Shown here: positions 27,988 to 37,137 of the stretch, in pieces | How the letters are laid out: the number at the start of each line of letters is the position of its first letter | Position numbering within the stretch: position 1 is the first letter of the stretch | Origin: JBBRVW01 sp963784645 | GTDB taxonomy: Bacteria > Actinomycetota > Actinomycetes > JACCUZ01 | DNA: 64,000 bases | NCBI GenBank assembly: GCA_963784645.1 | Contig: CAWARY010000015.1 | Coordinates: forward strand, 1-64,000 | Direction of reading: 5' to 3' | Position numbers and translations under genes: made by a program | Notes under the pieces: generated by a model | Seen by the model: the letters and a program-made list of their open reading frames with translations, nothing else | The model's database searches: none | What the model was told of the DNA's origin: nothing

Positions 27988-28926
27988 TCAGCCGTACGGC
28001 GCACTGCTGAGGTAGCGCAGACCGGAGTCGACCGCGAGGGTGACCACAGTGGACGATGCGTCGAGCTGTTCTGCGACCCTCAGCGCAGCGACGACATTCG
28101 CGCCTGTCGACGTGCCCGCGAACAGCCCCTCTTCGCGAGCGAGTCGCCGTGACATCTCCTGCGCTTCTGAGGTCGAGACCCGGTCGATCGTGTCGACCAG
28201 GGCAGGATCCCACAGCGGCGGGACGAAGCCGATGCCGATGCCTTCGATCCGATGGGCGCCCGTGGGTTCGCCCGAGAGCACGGCCGACTCGGCGGGCTCG
28301 ACGGCGACCACGGTGACATCGTTGCTATGGCGGCGCAGAGCTGCGGTCACACCGTGGATCGAATGTGCAGTGCCCACTGTGTGGACGAACACGTGGACCT
28401 GCCCGCCGGACTGTCGCCAGATCTCCTCGCCGAGCGGCTCGTAGCCGCGCACACCGTCATGGTTGTTCAGCTGGTCGGACCACCAGTGCCCCGGCTGCTG
28501 GCTGATCTCGGCCGAGGTCGCGATCATCCGCTTGATGAGGTCCGCGGTGATGCGCCCCTCGTCGCTGGGCTCGTCCGTGATCTGCGCACCCAGAGCCAGC
28601 ATCGTCTTGCGCTTCTCGACGGTGAAGGCGTCGGAGAACACCACGTGCAGACGGTAGCCGAGAGCCGCACACACAAACGCGAGCGAGATCCCGGTGGTCC
28701 CTGCCGTGTACTCCACGACCGTGCCACCCGGTTCCAGTCGACCGTCGGCCACCGCGGCCTTGACCACCTCAACGGCCATGCGGTCCTTCATGGATCCCGT
28801 CGGGTTGGCCGACTCGAGCTTGACCAGTACTGGGCAACCGGACGATGGCACGATGCGCCGCAGTCTGACGATCGGGGTGTTGCCAACTCCGGCCAGGACA
28901 CCGGCGTCGCCATTCTCGACGTCCAC
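27988..28926 (-). CDS. PLP-dependent cysteine synthase/cystathionine beta-synthase family protein
   Basis: 312 residues from a GTG at 28,926 with AAGGGG upstream; a longer frame exists but lacks a better start. Fold type II PLP motifs are present: GNTPIVRLRRI, the Schiff-base lysine in NPTGSMKDRMA, and GTSTGAN near the C-terminus. The loop that holds PLP in O-acetylserine sulfhydrylases (TSGNTG) reads EYTAGTTGIS here, as in an actinobacterial subfamily with EYTGGSTG whose substrate is uncertain. No CBS domain is attached. It stands alone between the ECF pair and two tRNA genes. Probably makes or exchanges a beta-substituted amino acid; cysteine synthesis itself is not assured. Confidence 0.8.
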   Translation of the reverse strand: MDVENGDAGVLAGVGNTPIVRLRRIVPSSGCPVLVKLESANPTGSMKDRMAVEVVKAAVADGRLEPGGTVVEYTAGTTGISLAFVCAALGYRLHVVFSDAFTVEKRKTMLALGAQITDEPSDEGRITADLIKRMIATSAEISQQPGHWWSDQLNNHDGVRGYEPLGEEIWRQSGGQVHVFVHTVGTAHSIHGVTAALRRHSNDVTVVAVEPAESAVLSGEPTGAHRIEGIGIGFVPPLWDPALVDTIDRVSTSEAQEMSRRLAREEGLFAGTSTGANVVAALRVAEQLDASSTVVTLAVDSGLRYLSSAPYG

Positions 28927-29055
28927 GGCGCCCCTTCGGTCTGGTCGACGATCTCGGCGGCTCCATGGTGCACCCGAGACTCGCCCGGCGTCAGGAGTGC
29001 ACCTCGATCGGCCGCCACGACGTGCCGCATCAACCGAAGTCATACAGCGATCTCG

Positions 29056-29129
29056 TGGGGCGGGCGGGACTCGAACCCGCGACCGAGGGATTATGAGTCC
29101 CCTGCTCTAACCGGCTGAGCTACCACCCC
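29056..29129 (-). tRNA. tRNA with CAT anticodon, probably tRNA-Ile2
   Basis: A complete 74-base cloverleaf on the minus strand: acceptor GGGGTGG/CCGCCCC with discriminator A, D-arm GCTCAGCCGGTTAGAGC, anticodon loop CTCATAA, T-arm CGGGTTCGAGTCCCG. CAT serves both elongator methionine and the lysidine-modified isoleucine tRNA. The anticodon-arm and variable region (GGGGACTCATAATCCCTCGG) resemble bacterial Ile2 more than elongator Met, so Ile2 is preferred. CCA is not encoded. Confidence 0.9.
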
Positions 29130-29171
29130 GGGCGCCGGTGCGGCGGAGCTACCCGTCGTACGAGCGAGGAG

Positions 29172-29244
29172 CTCCCGCATCTGGACTCGAACCAGAAACC
29201 TGCCGGTTAACAGCCGGCCGCTCTGCCAATTGAGCTATGCGGGA
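29172..29244 (-). tRNA. tRNA-Asn (GTT)
   Basis: A 73-base cloverleaf on the minus strand: acceptor TCCCGCA/TGCGGGA with discriminator G, D-arm GCTCAATTGGCAGAGC, anticodon loop CTGTTAA (anticodon GTT), T-arm CTGGTTCGAGTCCAG. CCA is not encoded. It lies 42 bp upstream of the CAT tRNA and may be co-transcribed with it. Confidence 0.95.
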
Positions 29245-29363
29245 ATGCGTGCGGGAGGCAGTGCAGCGCCTCCCGACGAGCCCGGACAGGTTATCGCACG
29301 GTTCCGGGCCGATGCGCCAGGGTAGGGACGCCGCGACCTCCCCCTGAACCACTCGGAGCACCC

Positions 29364-29663
29364 ATGCGCACCAAGGCCACCTTCCTCGCCGGCTTCGCCA
29401 CGGGCTACGTCCTCGGCTCCCGAGCCGGGCGCGCCCGGTACGAGCAGATCCGTTCGGCTGCCCGGTCGTTCATGACCAGTCCCGCGGTCCAGTCGACCAC
29501 GGCCTCCCTGCAGCACCAGGCCGGCGACGCGCTCTCGACCGCCAAGGAGAAGGCGGCCGACAAGCTCGGCGACAGGCTGGGCGACCGCGCCCCCGCCTGG
29601 CTGGGCTCGGGCCACGAGCCCGGCACCGACGGAGCGGGTGGCCCCAACGGCCACCACGCCTGA
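29364..29663 (+). CDS. Small YtxH-like membrane-associated protein of unknown function
   Basis: 99 residues. The start MRTKATFLAGFATGYVLGSR has the glycine-rich hydrophobic segment of YtxH-type proteins, followed by basic residues and an amphipathic region rich in Ala, Lys and Glu (TAKEKAADKLGDRLGD). Similar small proteins are widespread in actinobacteria and have no firm function; a cell-envelope or stress role is often assumed. It sits between tRNA-Asn and topoisomerase IB, which begins 21 bp downstream and may share its message. Confidence 0.7.
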   Translation: MRTKATFLAGFATGYVLGSRAGRARYEQIRSAARSFMTSPAVQSTTASLQHQAGDALSTAKEKAADKLGDRLGDRAPAWLGSGHEPGTDGAGGPNGHHA

Positions 29664-29684
29664 CCGCGGGCGGGGGGCATCGGG

Positions 29685-30764
29685 GTGCCGAGGCTTCGCC
29701 GCGTCGACTGCGCCGGCCCCGGCATCGCCCGGGTGAAGCGCGGGCGCGGGTTCTCCTACCGAGCGCCTGACGGCGGCACGGTCACCGATCCGAAGGTGCT
29801 GCAGCGGATCGCCGACCTGGTGATCCCGCCGGCCTGGACCGACGTGTGGATCTGCTCGCACCCCCGCGGCCACATCCAGGCGGTCGGCACCGATGCCGCG
29901 GGGCGCCGGCAGTACCGCTACCACGACGAGTGGCGCGTGCAGCGCGACGCCGAGAAGCACGAGCGGGTGCTGCTGTTCGCCCGCCGGCTGCCGGCTGCGC
30001 GCGCGCTGGTCGCCGAGCACCTCGCCCAGCGCGGCATGACCAAGCAGCGCGTGCTGGCGGCGGCGTTCCGCCTGCTCGACCTGGGCTTCTTCCGCATCGG
30101 TGGCGAGACCTACGCCGAGGCGAACGGCTCCTTCGGGCTGGCGACGATGCGGCGCCGGCACGTCAAGATCACGGGCGAGCTCGTGGTCTTCGACTACACG
30201 GCGAAGAGCGGCAAGCACCGGGTGCAGGCCATCGTCGACGACAACGTCCGCAAGGTCGTCAAGGCGCTCCTCGACCGCGACGACCCCAGCAAGGAGCTGC
30301 TGGCCTACAAGGACCGGCAGGGCTGGCACGACATCACCAGCGCCGACATCAACAACTACCTGCGCGAGGTCCTCGGCCGCGAGGTGAGCGCGAAGGACTT
30401 CCGCACCTGGCACGCGACGGTGCTGATGGCCGTGGGCCTGGCCGTGTCGACCCAGGCACCGACCTCCGAGAGTGCACGCAAGCGAGCGGTGAGCCGGGCG
30501 GTGACCGAGGTGTCGCACTACCTCGGCAACACCCCGGCGGTCTGCCGGTCGTCCTACATCGACCCCCGGGTCATCGACCTGTACGACGACGGCACCACGA
30601 TCGCCCCGTCCCTGGAGCGCCTCGGTGCCGACGCCGACTTCGGCCAGCCGGCGACGCACGGGCAGATCGAGGCCGCGGTGCTGCGGCTGCTGCGCAGACC
30701 GGCTACCGCCGCGCGACGGCGCCGGCCCACCAGCCCGGCGGGGCCGAGGCAGAGGGCCGCCTGA
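29685..30764 (+). CDS. DNA topoisomerase IB (poxvirus-like)
   Basis: 359 residues from a GTG. Bacterial TopIB proteins have this length. The N-terminal part (KRGRGFSYRAPDGGTVTDPK, IPPAWTDVWICSHPRGHIQA, GRRQYRYHDEWR) and catalytic region (RIGGETYAEANGSFGL with catalytic Arg, AKDFRTWHATVLM, and the active-site Tyr in CRSSYIDPRV) are all intact. It relaxes positive and negative supercoils through a 3'-phosphotyrosyl intermediate without ATP. The last ~30 residues are Arg/Pro/Ala-rich and probably disordered. Confidence 0.93.
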   Translation: MPRLRRVDCAGPGIARVKRGRGFSYRAPDGGTVTDPKVLQRIADLVIPPAWTDVWICSHPRGHIQAVGTDAAGRRQYRYHDEWRVQRDAEKHERVLLFARRLPAARALVAEHLAQRGMTKQRVLAAAFRLLDLGFFRIGGETYAEANGSFGLATMRRRHVKITGELVVFDYTAKSGKHRVQAIVDDNVRKVVKALLDRDDPSKELLAYKDRQGWHDITSADINNYLREVLGREVSAKDFRTWHATVLMAVGLAVSTQAPTSESARKRAVSRAVTEVSHYLGNTPAVCRSSYIDPRVIDLYDDGTTIAPSLERLGADADFGQPATHGQIEAAVLRLLRRPATAARRRRPTSPAGPRQRAA

Positions 30765-30773
30765 CCGACCTGC

Positions 30774-31262
30774 CTACGCGCCGAGCTCGCCGCGCAGCCG
30801 CGCCAGGGCGTCGTCGACGAACTCCTGCACGCCCGGTGCCGCGAGGTCGGTCCCGTCGTCGGGCACGACCTGCCACCGCACCGGGTCGCGGCCCTGGCCG
30901 CGCCGGGCGACCAGCCGCACGCCCCCGCCGCCCGGCACCGCCACCCGCCGGCTGAGCACGATGCTCGCCATCACCCGCTCGTGCACGGTCTCGGGCAGCC
31001 GACCGGGCTCGGTCAGCCGGATGAGCAATCGCTGCCCCGCCCCGAGCACCGGGTCGACCGCGAGCACCTGCTCCTCGTCGAACCACTGCGCGTGCGCGAC
31101 CTCGGTCCACGGCATCCGGCCGGACGACGTCACCAGCGCCCTGCCGGTGGCGACCACCCAGCCGGCGTCGCCGAGGGCCGCGGCGATCGCCTTCTCACCG
31201 GGCTCCAGCGGCAGCGCCGCGCGGGCGTGGTCGGGCAGCAGCGACCTGCGGCGGATCTTCAC
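30774..31262 (-). CDS. Conserved hypothetical protein
   Basis: 162 residues from a GTG at 31,262. No known motif was recognised. The sequence is soluble-looking, with RMPWTEVAHAQWFDEEQVLA, a VPGGGGVRLVARRG glycine-rich turn and a C-terminal helix (VQEFVDDALARLRGEL). It looks like the short proteins next to sigma factors and topoisomerases in Nocardioides-type genomes whose role is unknown. Convergent with topoisomerase IB (10 bp gap) and followed upstream by the sigma factor gene on the same strand with 30 bp between them, so it may be the last gene of the dnaG-sigma unit. Confidence 0.65.
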   Translation of the reverse strand: MKIRRRSLLPDHARAALPLEPGEKAIAAALGDAGWVVATGRALVTSSGRMPWTEVAHAQWFDEEQVLAVDPVLGAGQRLLIRLTEPGRLPETVHERVMASIVLSRRVAVPGGGGVRLVARRGQGRDPVRWQVVPDDGTDLAAPGVQEFVDDALARLRGELGA

Positions 31263-31292
31263 AGTCCCGAGGCTACGGACCGCGCCGTGGGC

Positions 31293-32486
31293 TCAGGTGC
31301 CGAGGTAGTCGCGCAGCTGCGCGGACAGGTGCGGGTGGCGCAGCTTGGCCAGGCTCTTCGCCTCGATCTGGCGGACCCGTTCACGGGTGACGCCGAAGGC
31401 GCGGCCGACCTCCTCGAGGGTCCTGGGCTCGCCGTCGGTGAGGCCGTAGCGCATCCGGACGACCTCGCGCTCGCGGTCGCCGAGATGGGTGAGGACCGCC
31501 TCGACGTGGCTGGCCAGCAGCCCCGCCGACACCAGGTCGGCCGGCGGGACGGACTCGGAGTCCTCGATGAGGTCACCGAGCTCGGAACCCTCCTCCTCGC
31601 CGACCGGGGAGTGCAGCGAGACCGGCTCCATCGCGAGGCGCTTGATCTCCTCGACCCGGGCCGCGGGCATGTCGACCTGGATGGCGATCTCGGCGGCGCT
31701 GGGGTCGCGGCCGAGCGTCTGCACGAGCATCCGCTGGGCCCGCAGGATGCGGTTGACGGTCTCGACCATGTGCACCGGGATCCGGATCGTGCGGGCCTGG
31801 TCGGCCACCGCGCGCGAGACCGCCTGCCGGATCCACCACGACGCATACGTCGAGAACTTGAAGCCGCGGGTGTAGTCGAACTTCTCGACCGCGCGGATCA
31901 GGCCGAGGTTGCCCTCCTGGATGAGGTCGAGGAACGGCAGGCCGCGACCGGCGTAGCGCTTGGCGATGGACACGACCAGGCGGAGGTTCGCCTCGATCAG
32001 CCGTTGCTTGGCGCGCTGGCCGTCGGCGACCACAGCGAGCAGGTCACGACGCAGGTCCGCCCCCAGGCCACCCTCCTGGTGCTCGATCCGCTCCGCCGCG
32101 AAGACGCCCGCCTCGACCCGCTTGGCGAGCTCGACCTCGTCGGCGGCCGTCAGCAGGGCGACGCGACCGATCTCCCGCAGGTAGACACGGACCAGGTCGG
32201 CGGACGCCGACGGGCCGGCGTCGTCGAGCGAGGGGCGGGGGTCGTCGGCCTCCTCGACCTCGACTGCCTGGAGCTCCTCGACCGAGGGCTCCTCGGCGAC
32301 CACCTCGACGCCGGACTCGGCCAGACCGCGGACGATCGCGTCGATGTTCTCCGGCGCCAGCCCCGACTCGGTGGCGGCCGCCGCCACGACCTGCGCAGGA
32401 AGCAGCCCGGCCGCCCCGACGCCCTCGGCGCTCAGGCGGGCCACGACCTCGTTCACGGAGTCCGGCAGGACGATGACCTCCCCCAC
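31293..32486 (-). CDS. RNA polymerase sigma factor of the RpoD/SigA (group 1-2) family
   Basis: 397 residues. Region 1.2 (DLVRVYLREIGRVALLTAAD), region 2 (RLVVSIAKRYAGRGLPFLDL, IQEGNLGLIRAVEKFDYTRG, KFSTYASWWIRQAVSRAVAD), region 3 and region 4 (GDREREVVRMRYGLTDGEPR, EEVGRAFGVTRERVRQIEAK) are complete, so it recognises -10 and -35 promoters of housekeeping type. The acidic N-terminus is short. It follows dnaG in the same direction, recalling the dnaG-rpoD arrangement of other bacteria. Whether it is the principal factor or a HrdB-like paralogue cannot be decided without the genome. Confidence 0.88.
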   Translation of the reverse strand: MGEVIVLPDSVNEVVARLSAEGVGAAGLLPAQVVAAAATESGLAPENIDAIVRGLAESGVEVVAEEPSVEELQAVEVEEADDPRPSLDDAGPSASADLVRVYLREIGRVALLTAADEVELAKRVEAGVFAAERIEHQEGGLGADLRRDLLAVVADGQRAKQRLIEANLRLVVSIAKRYAGRGLPFLDLIQEGNLGLIRAVEKFDYTRGFKFSTYASWWIRQAVSRAVADQARTIRIPVHMVETVNRILRAQRMLVQTLGRDPSAAEIAIQVDMPAARVEEIKRLAMEPVSLHSPVGEEEGSELGDLIEDSESVPPADLVSAGLLASHVEAVLTHLGDREREVVRMRYGLTDGEPRTLEEVGRAFGVTRERVRQIEAKSLAKLRHPHLSAQLRDYLGT

Positions 32487-32611
32487 CCGACGAAGTCTGC
32501 CCCTCCGGCGACCGCGGCGCAGCCGATTACGGAGTCGATCACCGGGTCTGCGAAGACAGTCCGGATGGTGGGCATCTATGCACTCGTGTGCACCCGGTGG
32601 CGGCGGGTCCG

Positions 32612-34498
32612 TCAGAGGGTGCCGATGGCGCGCTCGCGCAGCGAGCGCCGATGCGCCTCCAGGGCGACCAGCTCGCCGAAGAGCCGGTTGTACTCACCGC
32701 TCTGCTCGACCGGGTTGAGCCGCTGCAGGCGCCCCTTCACCTCGCCGATCCGGCGGGTCGCCGCGAGCTCCTCCAGCCGGGCCAGCACCTCGGTCGCGTA
32801 GCGCGTCAGGGCCGCCTCGTCGGACGGCAGCGGCTCGACGGCCAGCTCGCGCACCAGCCGACGCACACTGTCGTCGGCCGAGGCGCCGTCGACCTTCGCC
32901 ACCCACTCGGGCCCGCCCTCCCCCGCCACGTCCAGGCCGCCGGCCGTGACCACGGCCGTGTGCAGGGCGGCGTACGCCGGCGCGGTGAACACGCCGGCGT
33001 CGAGCTCCTCGAAGCCGGTGGCCATGCGCGGTGCCTGCAGCACCACCTTGAGCGAGTCGCGCTCGAAGCGCAGCGCTGGGTCTCGGGGGTCCGGCCCCGT
33101 CGGCGGACCCGGGGGCGGCGTCGGCTCGCCGCGCTGGTCGCGCCTCGGCGAGCGCGACGCCGGAGCGCCCTGCTGGCCGGCACCGGCCACCGCACGGGCG
33201 ACCGGCTCCACCTCCATGCCGAGCCAGCCCGCGAGGGTGCGGGCGTACTCCGGACGCAGGGAGTGGTCACGGATCCGCGCGACCACGGGAGCGGCCGCCC
33301 GCAGCGCCGAGGTACGGCCCTCGGGCGTCTCGAGGTCGAAGCGCGCGATCTCGGTGCGCAGCGCGAACTCGAACAGCGGCACCCGGCGCGCCACGAGGTC
33401 GCGTACCGCCGTGTCGCCCTGGGCCTGCCGCAGCTCGCACGGGTCCATCCCCGACGGCTCGACGGCGACGAAGGTCTGGGTGACGAACTTCTGGTCGTCC
33501 TGGAAGGCCTTGAGGGCCGCCTTCTGACCGGCCGAGTCGCCGTCGAAGGTGAAGACCACCTCGCCGCGGAACTCGTTCTGGTCCATGAGCAGGCGACGCA
33601 GCATCTTGATGTGCTCGTCGCCGAACGCCGTGCCGCAGGTGGCGACGGCAGTCCCGACGCCCGCCAGGTGGCAGGCCATCACGTCGGTGTAGCCCTCGAC
33701 GACGACCGCCTGCATGCGCCGGGCGATCTCCTTCTTGGCCAGGTCGACGCCGTAGAGCACGCTCGACTTCTTGTAGAGCGGGGTCTCCGGGGTGTTGACG
33801 TACTTCGCCTCGATGCGGTCGTCGTCGAACAGCCGTCGCGCGCCGAAGCCGACCACGTCGCCACCCAGGTCGCGGATCGGCCACAGCAGCCGGGCCATGA
33901 ACCGGTCGATGGGGCCGCGCTGCCCCTCTCGAACGAGACCTGCCGTGACGAGCTCCTCGACGCTGTAGCCGCGGCCGCGGAGGTGCTGGGTGAGCAGGTC
34001 CCAGTCGCGTGGCGCGAAGCCGACCCCGAAGTGGGCGGCGGCGTCCTGGTCGAAGCCGCGCTCGGCCAGGAACTGCCGACCGACCACCGCGCCGGGTGTC
34101 GCCAGCTGCTCGGCGTAGAACTCGGCGGCGGCCTTGTGCGCGTCGGCCAGCCGGGTGCGCTGGCCCTGCTGGCGGCCGGGCGTGTGCCCGCCCTCCTCGT
34201 AGCGCAGCTGGATGCCGTACCGGTCGGCCAGCCGCTCGACCGTCTCGGCGAAGCTGAGGTGGTCGGTGTTCATCATGAACGAGATGACGTCGCCGCCCTC
34301 TCCGCACCCGAAGCAGTGGTAGGACCCCACCGAGGGACGCACGGAGAACGACGGAGACTTCTCGTCGTGGAACGGGCAGAGACCCTTGAGGTTGCCGCCA
34401 CCGGCCGGCCGGAGGGTGACGACCTCGCCGACCACGTCGGCGATGTCGGCCCGCTCCTTGACGAGGACGACGTCCTCGTCCCGGATCCGACCTGCCAC
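32612..34498 (-). CDS. dnaG: DNA primase
   Basis: 628 residues from a GTG. The zinc-binding module has C41-x2-H44 and C62-x2-C65 (LCPFHDEKSP, YHCFGCGEGGD). The RNA polymerase/TOPRIM core contains VVVEGYTDVMA and FTFDGDSAGQ with the catalytic acidic residues, and the C-terminal helicase-binding domain follows a Pro/Arg/Gln-rich linker (~430-470). It makes RNA primers at the replication fork and binds DnaB. Preceded by a hairpin (34,574-34,622) and followed after 125 bp by the sigma factor. Confidence 0.95.
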   Translation of the reverse strand: MAGRIRDEDVVLVKERADIADVVGEVVTLRPAGGGNLKGLCPFHDEKSPSFSVRPSVGSYHCFGCGEGGDVISFMMNTDHLSFAETVERLADRYGIQLRYEEGGHTPGRQQGQRTRLADAHKAAAEFYAEQLATPGAVVGRQFLAERGFDQDAAAHFGVGFAPRDWDLLTQHLRGRGYSVEELVTAGLVREGQRGPIDRFMARLLWPIRDLGGDVVGFGARRLFDDDRIEAKYVNTPETPLYKKSSVLYGVDLAKKEIARRMQAVVVEGYTDVMACHLAGVGTAVATCGTAFGDEHIKMLRRLLMDQNEFRGEVVFTFDGDSAGQKAALKAFQDDQKFVTQTFVAVEPSGMDPCELRQAQGDTAVRDLVARRVPLFEFALRTEIARFDLETPEGRTSALRAAAPVVARIRDHSLRPEYARTLAGWLGMEVEPVARAVAGAGQQGAPASRSPRRDQRGEPTPPPGPPTGPDPRDPALRFERDSLKVVLQAPRMATGFEELDAGVFTAPAYAALHTAVVTAGGLDVAGEGGPEWVAKVDGASADDSVRRLVRELAVEPLPSDEAALTRYATEVLARLEELAATRRIGEVKGRLQRLNPVEQSGEYNRLFGELVALEAHRRSLRERAIGTL

Positions 34499-34573
34499 GG
34501 GGCGAGTCTACGGTCGGCGGCCGGGCCCTTCAGCCCGGTCCACAGGAGCGCCCGCCGACCATCACCCACCGAA

Positions 34574-34622
34574 TGTGCGCCGACACACCGGACTGCCGGC
34601 GTGTGGGGTGTGTCGGCGCACA
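34574..34622 (-). terminator. Long hairpin between the FAD reductase and dnaG genes
   Basis: A perfect 16-bp inverted repeat (TGTGCGCCGACACACC at 34,574-34,589, complement at 34,607-34,622) with a 17-base loop lies between two genes on the minus strand. It probably ends or slows transcription of the ppdK-dgt-reductase unit ahead of dnaG. No T-run follows, so a processing or regulator site is also possible. Confidence 0.5.
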
Positions 34623-34651
34623 ATGGATCATGAACGGCCGGCTGGTGCGGG

Positions 34652-35893
34652 TCAGAGCTCCGCGAGCGGGACGTCGGGGTCGGCGAGGCGGTCGGGATCG
34701 ACCTGCTGGCGCGCCCGGGCCAGCGCCTTGATGCCGTCGGCGGCGTCCCAGTCGTTGACGTTCATCCCGGCGAGCACCCGGCCGCCCCCGAGCCAGAAGG
34801 CCGTCCACTTCTCCCCCGAGGGGTCGCCACGCAGGACGACCCGGTCGGCGATGTTCGGCTCCTCGCGGCCGACGTAGCCGTGGTACTCCATCGAGAGGTC
34901 GTACTGGTCGGTGTAGAAGTACGGCAGCTTGGCGTAGGGCTCGCCCCGGCCGGCCATCGAGCGGCCGGCGGCCGCACCCTGGTTCTGGGCGTTGGCCCAG
35001 TGCTCCAGCCGCACCCGGGCGCCGAGCAGCGGATTGACGGCGTTGGCGACGTCACCGGCGGCGAAGACCGAGGGGTCGGCGGTCTGCAGCAGCGCGTCGA
35101 CGAGCACGCCGTTGTCGACGTCCAGGCCGGCGTCAGCGGCGAGGGACGTGTTGGGCGTGATCCCGACGCCGACCACGACCAGGTCACCCTCGACGACACC
35201 ACCCGTGGTCCGTACGCCGACCCGGCCGGCACCGAGCGCGTCGAAGCCGTCGACCCCGGTGCCGAGCCGCAGGTCGACCCCGTGGTCACGGTGCAGCTGG
35301 GCGAAGACCGCGCCGACCTCAGGCCCCAGCACACCCAGCAGCGGCTGCGCCTGCGGCTCGACCACGGTGACCTCGACGCCGTGGTGCCGCGCCGCGGCGG
35401 CCACCTCGAGCCCGATCCAGCCGGCACCGACCACGACCAGCCGGCCGCCGGAGCCCAGCCCGGCGAGGGCGTCGCGCAGGCTCTCGGACTCACCGACCCG
35501 GCGCAGGTAGCGGATGCCGTCGAGGTCGGCGCCCGGGACGTCGATCCGACGCGGCGAGGACCCGGTCGCGAGCAGCAGCTTGTCGTAGCCGACCTGGTCG
35601 CCGTCGGACAGCGCGACGACCCTGCCGTCGCGGTCCAGCGCCGTCGCGGTGGTGCCGAGCCGCAGCTCGACGTCGTGCTCGGCGTACCAGCCCTCGTCGT
35701 GGACGTAGGCCTTCTCGCGCGGCTTCTCGCCCTTGAGCAGCTCCTTGGACAGCAGCGGCCGCTCGTAGGGCCGGTCGACCTCGTCGCCCACGAGCACCAC
35801 CGGCCCGTCGTGGCCGGCGTCCCTGATCGCCTCCACGGCCTTGGCCCCGGCCAGGCTCGCCCCGACCACCACGTACGCGCTGCTGCCTGCCAT
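34652..35893 (-). CDS. NAD(P)/FAD-dependent ferredoxin/rubredoxin reductase
   Basis: 413 residues. Two Rossmann folds: FAD (AYVVVGASLAGAKAVEAIRD) and NAD(P) (GGRLVVVGAGWIGLEVAAAA), with DRPYERPLLSKELL and the FAD end motif FAAGDVAN. The C-terminal domain (HWANAQNQGAAAGRSMAGRG, PYFYTDQYDLSMEYHGYV) is typical of ferredoxin reductases of the BphA4/CamA family, which feed electrons to P450s and Rieske oxygenases. Separated by 3 bp from the dGTPase, so co-translated. Its ferredoxin partner is not visible in the window; it is one candidate electron donor for the Rieske enzymes at 49.5-53.6 kb. Confidence 0.88.
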   Translation of the reverse strand: MAGSSAYVVVGASLAGAKAVEAIRDAGHDGPVVLVGDEVDRPYERPLLSKELLKGEKPREKAYVHDEGWYAEHDVELRLGTTATALDRDGRVVALSDGDQVGYDKLLLATGSSPRRIDVPGADLDGIRYLRRVGESESLRDALAGLGSGGRLVVVGAGWIGLEVAAAARHHGVEVTVVEPQAQPLLGVLGPEVGAVFAQLHRDHGVDLRLGTGVDGFDALGAGRVGVRTTGGVVEGDLVVVGVGITPNTSLAADAGLDVDNGVLVDALLQTADPSVFAAGDVANAVNPLLGARVRLEHWANAQNQGAAAGRSMAGRGEPYAKLPYFYTDQYDLSMEYHGYVGREEPNIADRVVLRGDPSGEKWTAFWLGGGRVLAGMNVNDWDAADGIKALARARQQVDPDRLADPDVPLAEL

Positions 35894-35896
35894 CTG

Positions 35897-37129
35897 TCAG
35901 CCCTTCCCGGTCGTCAACCGCGCGTGCAGCGCGATCGCTGAGGTGTCCGTCAGCTGGGCCACCTGGTCGAGCAACGTCCGCAGCCGGCCGGCGTCGTCCG
36001 GGGCCGCCGCGAAGTCGTCGGCGAGCAGCGGGTCGAGACCGTGCGGGGCATCCTTGCGCAGCGCCGCGACCAGCTCGAGCACCAGCCCGCGCTGGTCGGA
36101 GTAGCGACGGGTGGCCTCGTCGCGTGCCATGACGTAGCGGTCGGCCACCGCCTTGAGGACCTCCACCTCGACGCGGGCGTCGCGCGGGACGACGAGGTCG
36201 ACCTCGTAGCGGGCGGCCACCACGCCGGGGAACGCGGCGCGGGTCGCGTTCTCGGCGGACTGGCAGAAGCGGCCGATCAGCTGGCTGGTGGTGTTCTTCA
36301 GTGCCGCCAGGGACCGGTGCGTCCCGTCGTACGACGTCGGCCAGCACGGCAGCGCGAGCAGCCGGTCGAGCGCTGCGAGGACCTCGCCGTCGTCGAGCCC
36401 CGCCAGCGCATCGCCGGCCCGCGCCCGGGTCACCGCGGCGAGGGCGGCCCGCTCGGACCGGTCGCGCAGCAGGTCGAGCCGCAGGTGACCGGCGACCACG
36501 GCGTCCTCCAGGTCGTGCACCGAGTAGGCGATGTCGTCGGACCAGTCCATCACCTGCGCCTCGAGACAGCGACGTCCGGCCGGTGCGCCTACCCGGAGCC
36601 ACCGGAAGACGTCGAGGTCGTCGTCGTACACGCCGTACTTCCGGGCGTTGTCCGCCCGGGTCCACGGGTACTTGCACGCCGCGTCGAGCGCCGCCCGGGT
36701 CAGGTTGAGGCCGACGCTTCGACCTGCGGGAGAGAAGGCCTTGGCCTCCAGCCGGGTGAGGATGCGCAGGCTCTGGGCGTTGCCCTCGAAGCCGCCGGCG
36801 TCCGCCGCGACCTCGTCCAGTGCGGACTCGCCGGTATGGCCGAACGGCGGGTGCCCGAGGTCGTGGGCCAGGCAGGCGGTCTCGACCAGGTCCGGGTCGG
36901 CGCCCAGCGCCCGGCCCAGCTCACGACCGATCTGCGCGCACTCGAGGGAGTGGGTGAGCCGGGTCCGCGGGAAGTCGCTCTCCCCCGGCACCACGACCTG
37001 GGTCTTCCCGGCCAGCCGCCGCAGCGCCGAGGAGTGCAGCACCCGCGCGCGGTCGCGCTCGTACGCCGAGCGACCCGGCCGCTTCGCCGGCTCCTCCACC
37101 CACCGCGCTTCGGCAGCGCTGCCCGTCAT
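35897..37129 (-). CDS. dgt: Deoxyguanosinetriphosphate triphosphohydrolase (dGTPase), HD superfamily
   Basis: 410 residues from the ATG at 37,129; a much longer upstream frame exists but runs through the neighbouring gene. HD-domain metal ligands are in RTRLTHSLECAQIG and CLAHDLGHPPFGHTGE, with the later D in VMDWSDDIAYSVHDLEDA. The opening RSAYERDRARVLHSSALRRL, with AGKTQVV, is characteristic of bacterial dGTPases. It splits dNTPs into nucleoside and triphosphate and lies upstream of dnaG as in other actinobacteria. Confidence 0.92.
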   Translation of the reverse strand: MTGSAAEARWVEEPAKRPGRSAYERDRARVLHSSALRRLAGKTQVVVPGESDFPRTRLTHSLECAQIGRELGRALGADPDLVETACLAHDLGHPPFGHTGESALDEVAADAGGFEGNAQSLRILTRLEAKAFSPAGRSVGLNLTRAALDAACKYPWTRADNARKYGVYDDDLDVFRWLRVGAPAGRRCLEAQVMDWSDDIAYSVHDLEDAVVAGHLRLDLLRDRSERAALAAVTRARAGDALAGLDDGEVLAALDRLLALPCWPTSYDGTHRSLAALKNTTSQLIGRFCQSAENATRAAFPGVVAARYEVDLVVPRDARVEVEVLKAVADRYVMARDEATRRYSDQRGLVLELVAALRKDAPHGLDPLLADDFAAAPDDAGRLRTLLDQVAQLTDTSAIALHARLTTGKG

Positions 37130-37137
37130 GATGTGCC

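Noticed and set aside
29056..29129. Elongator tRNA-Met
   Set aside because: The CAT anticodon fits, but the anticodon arm and variable region look more like tRNA-Ile2; kept as probable Ile2, not fully excluded.
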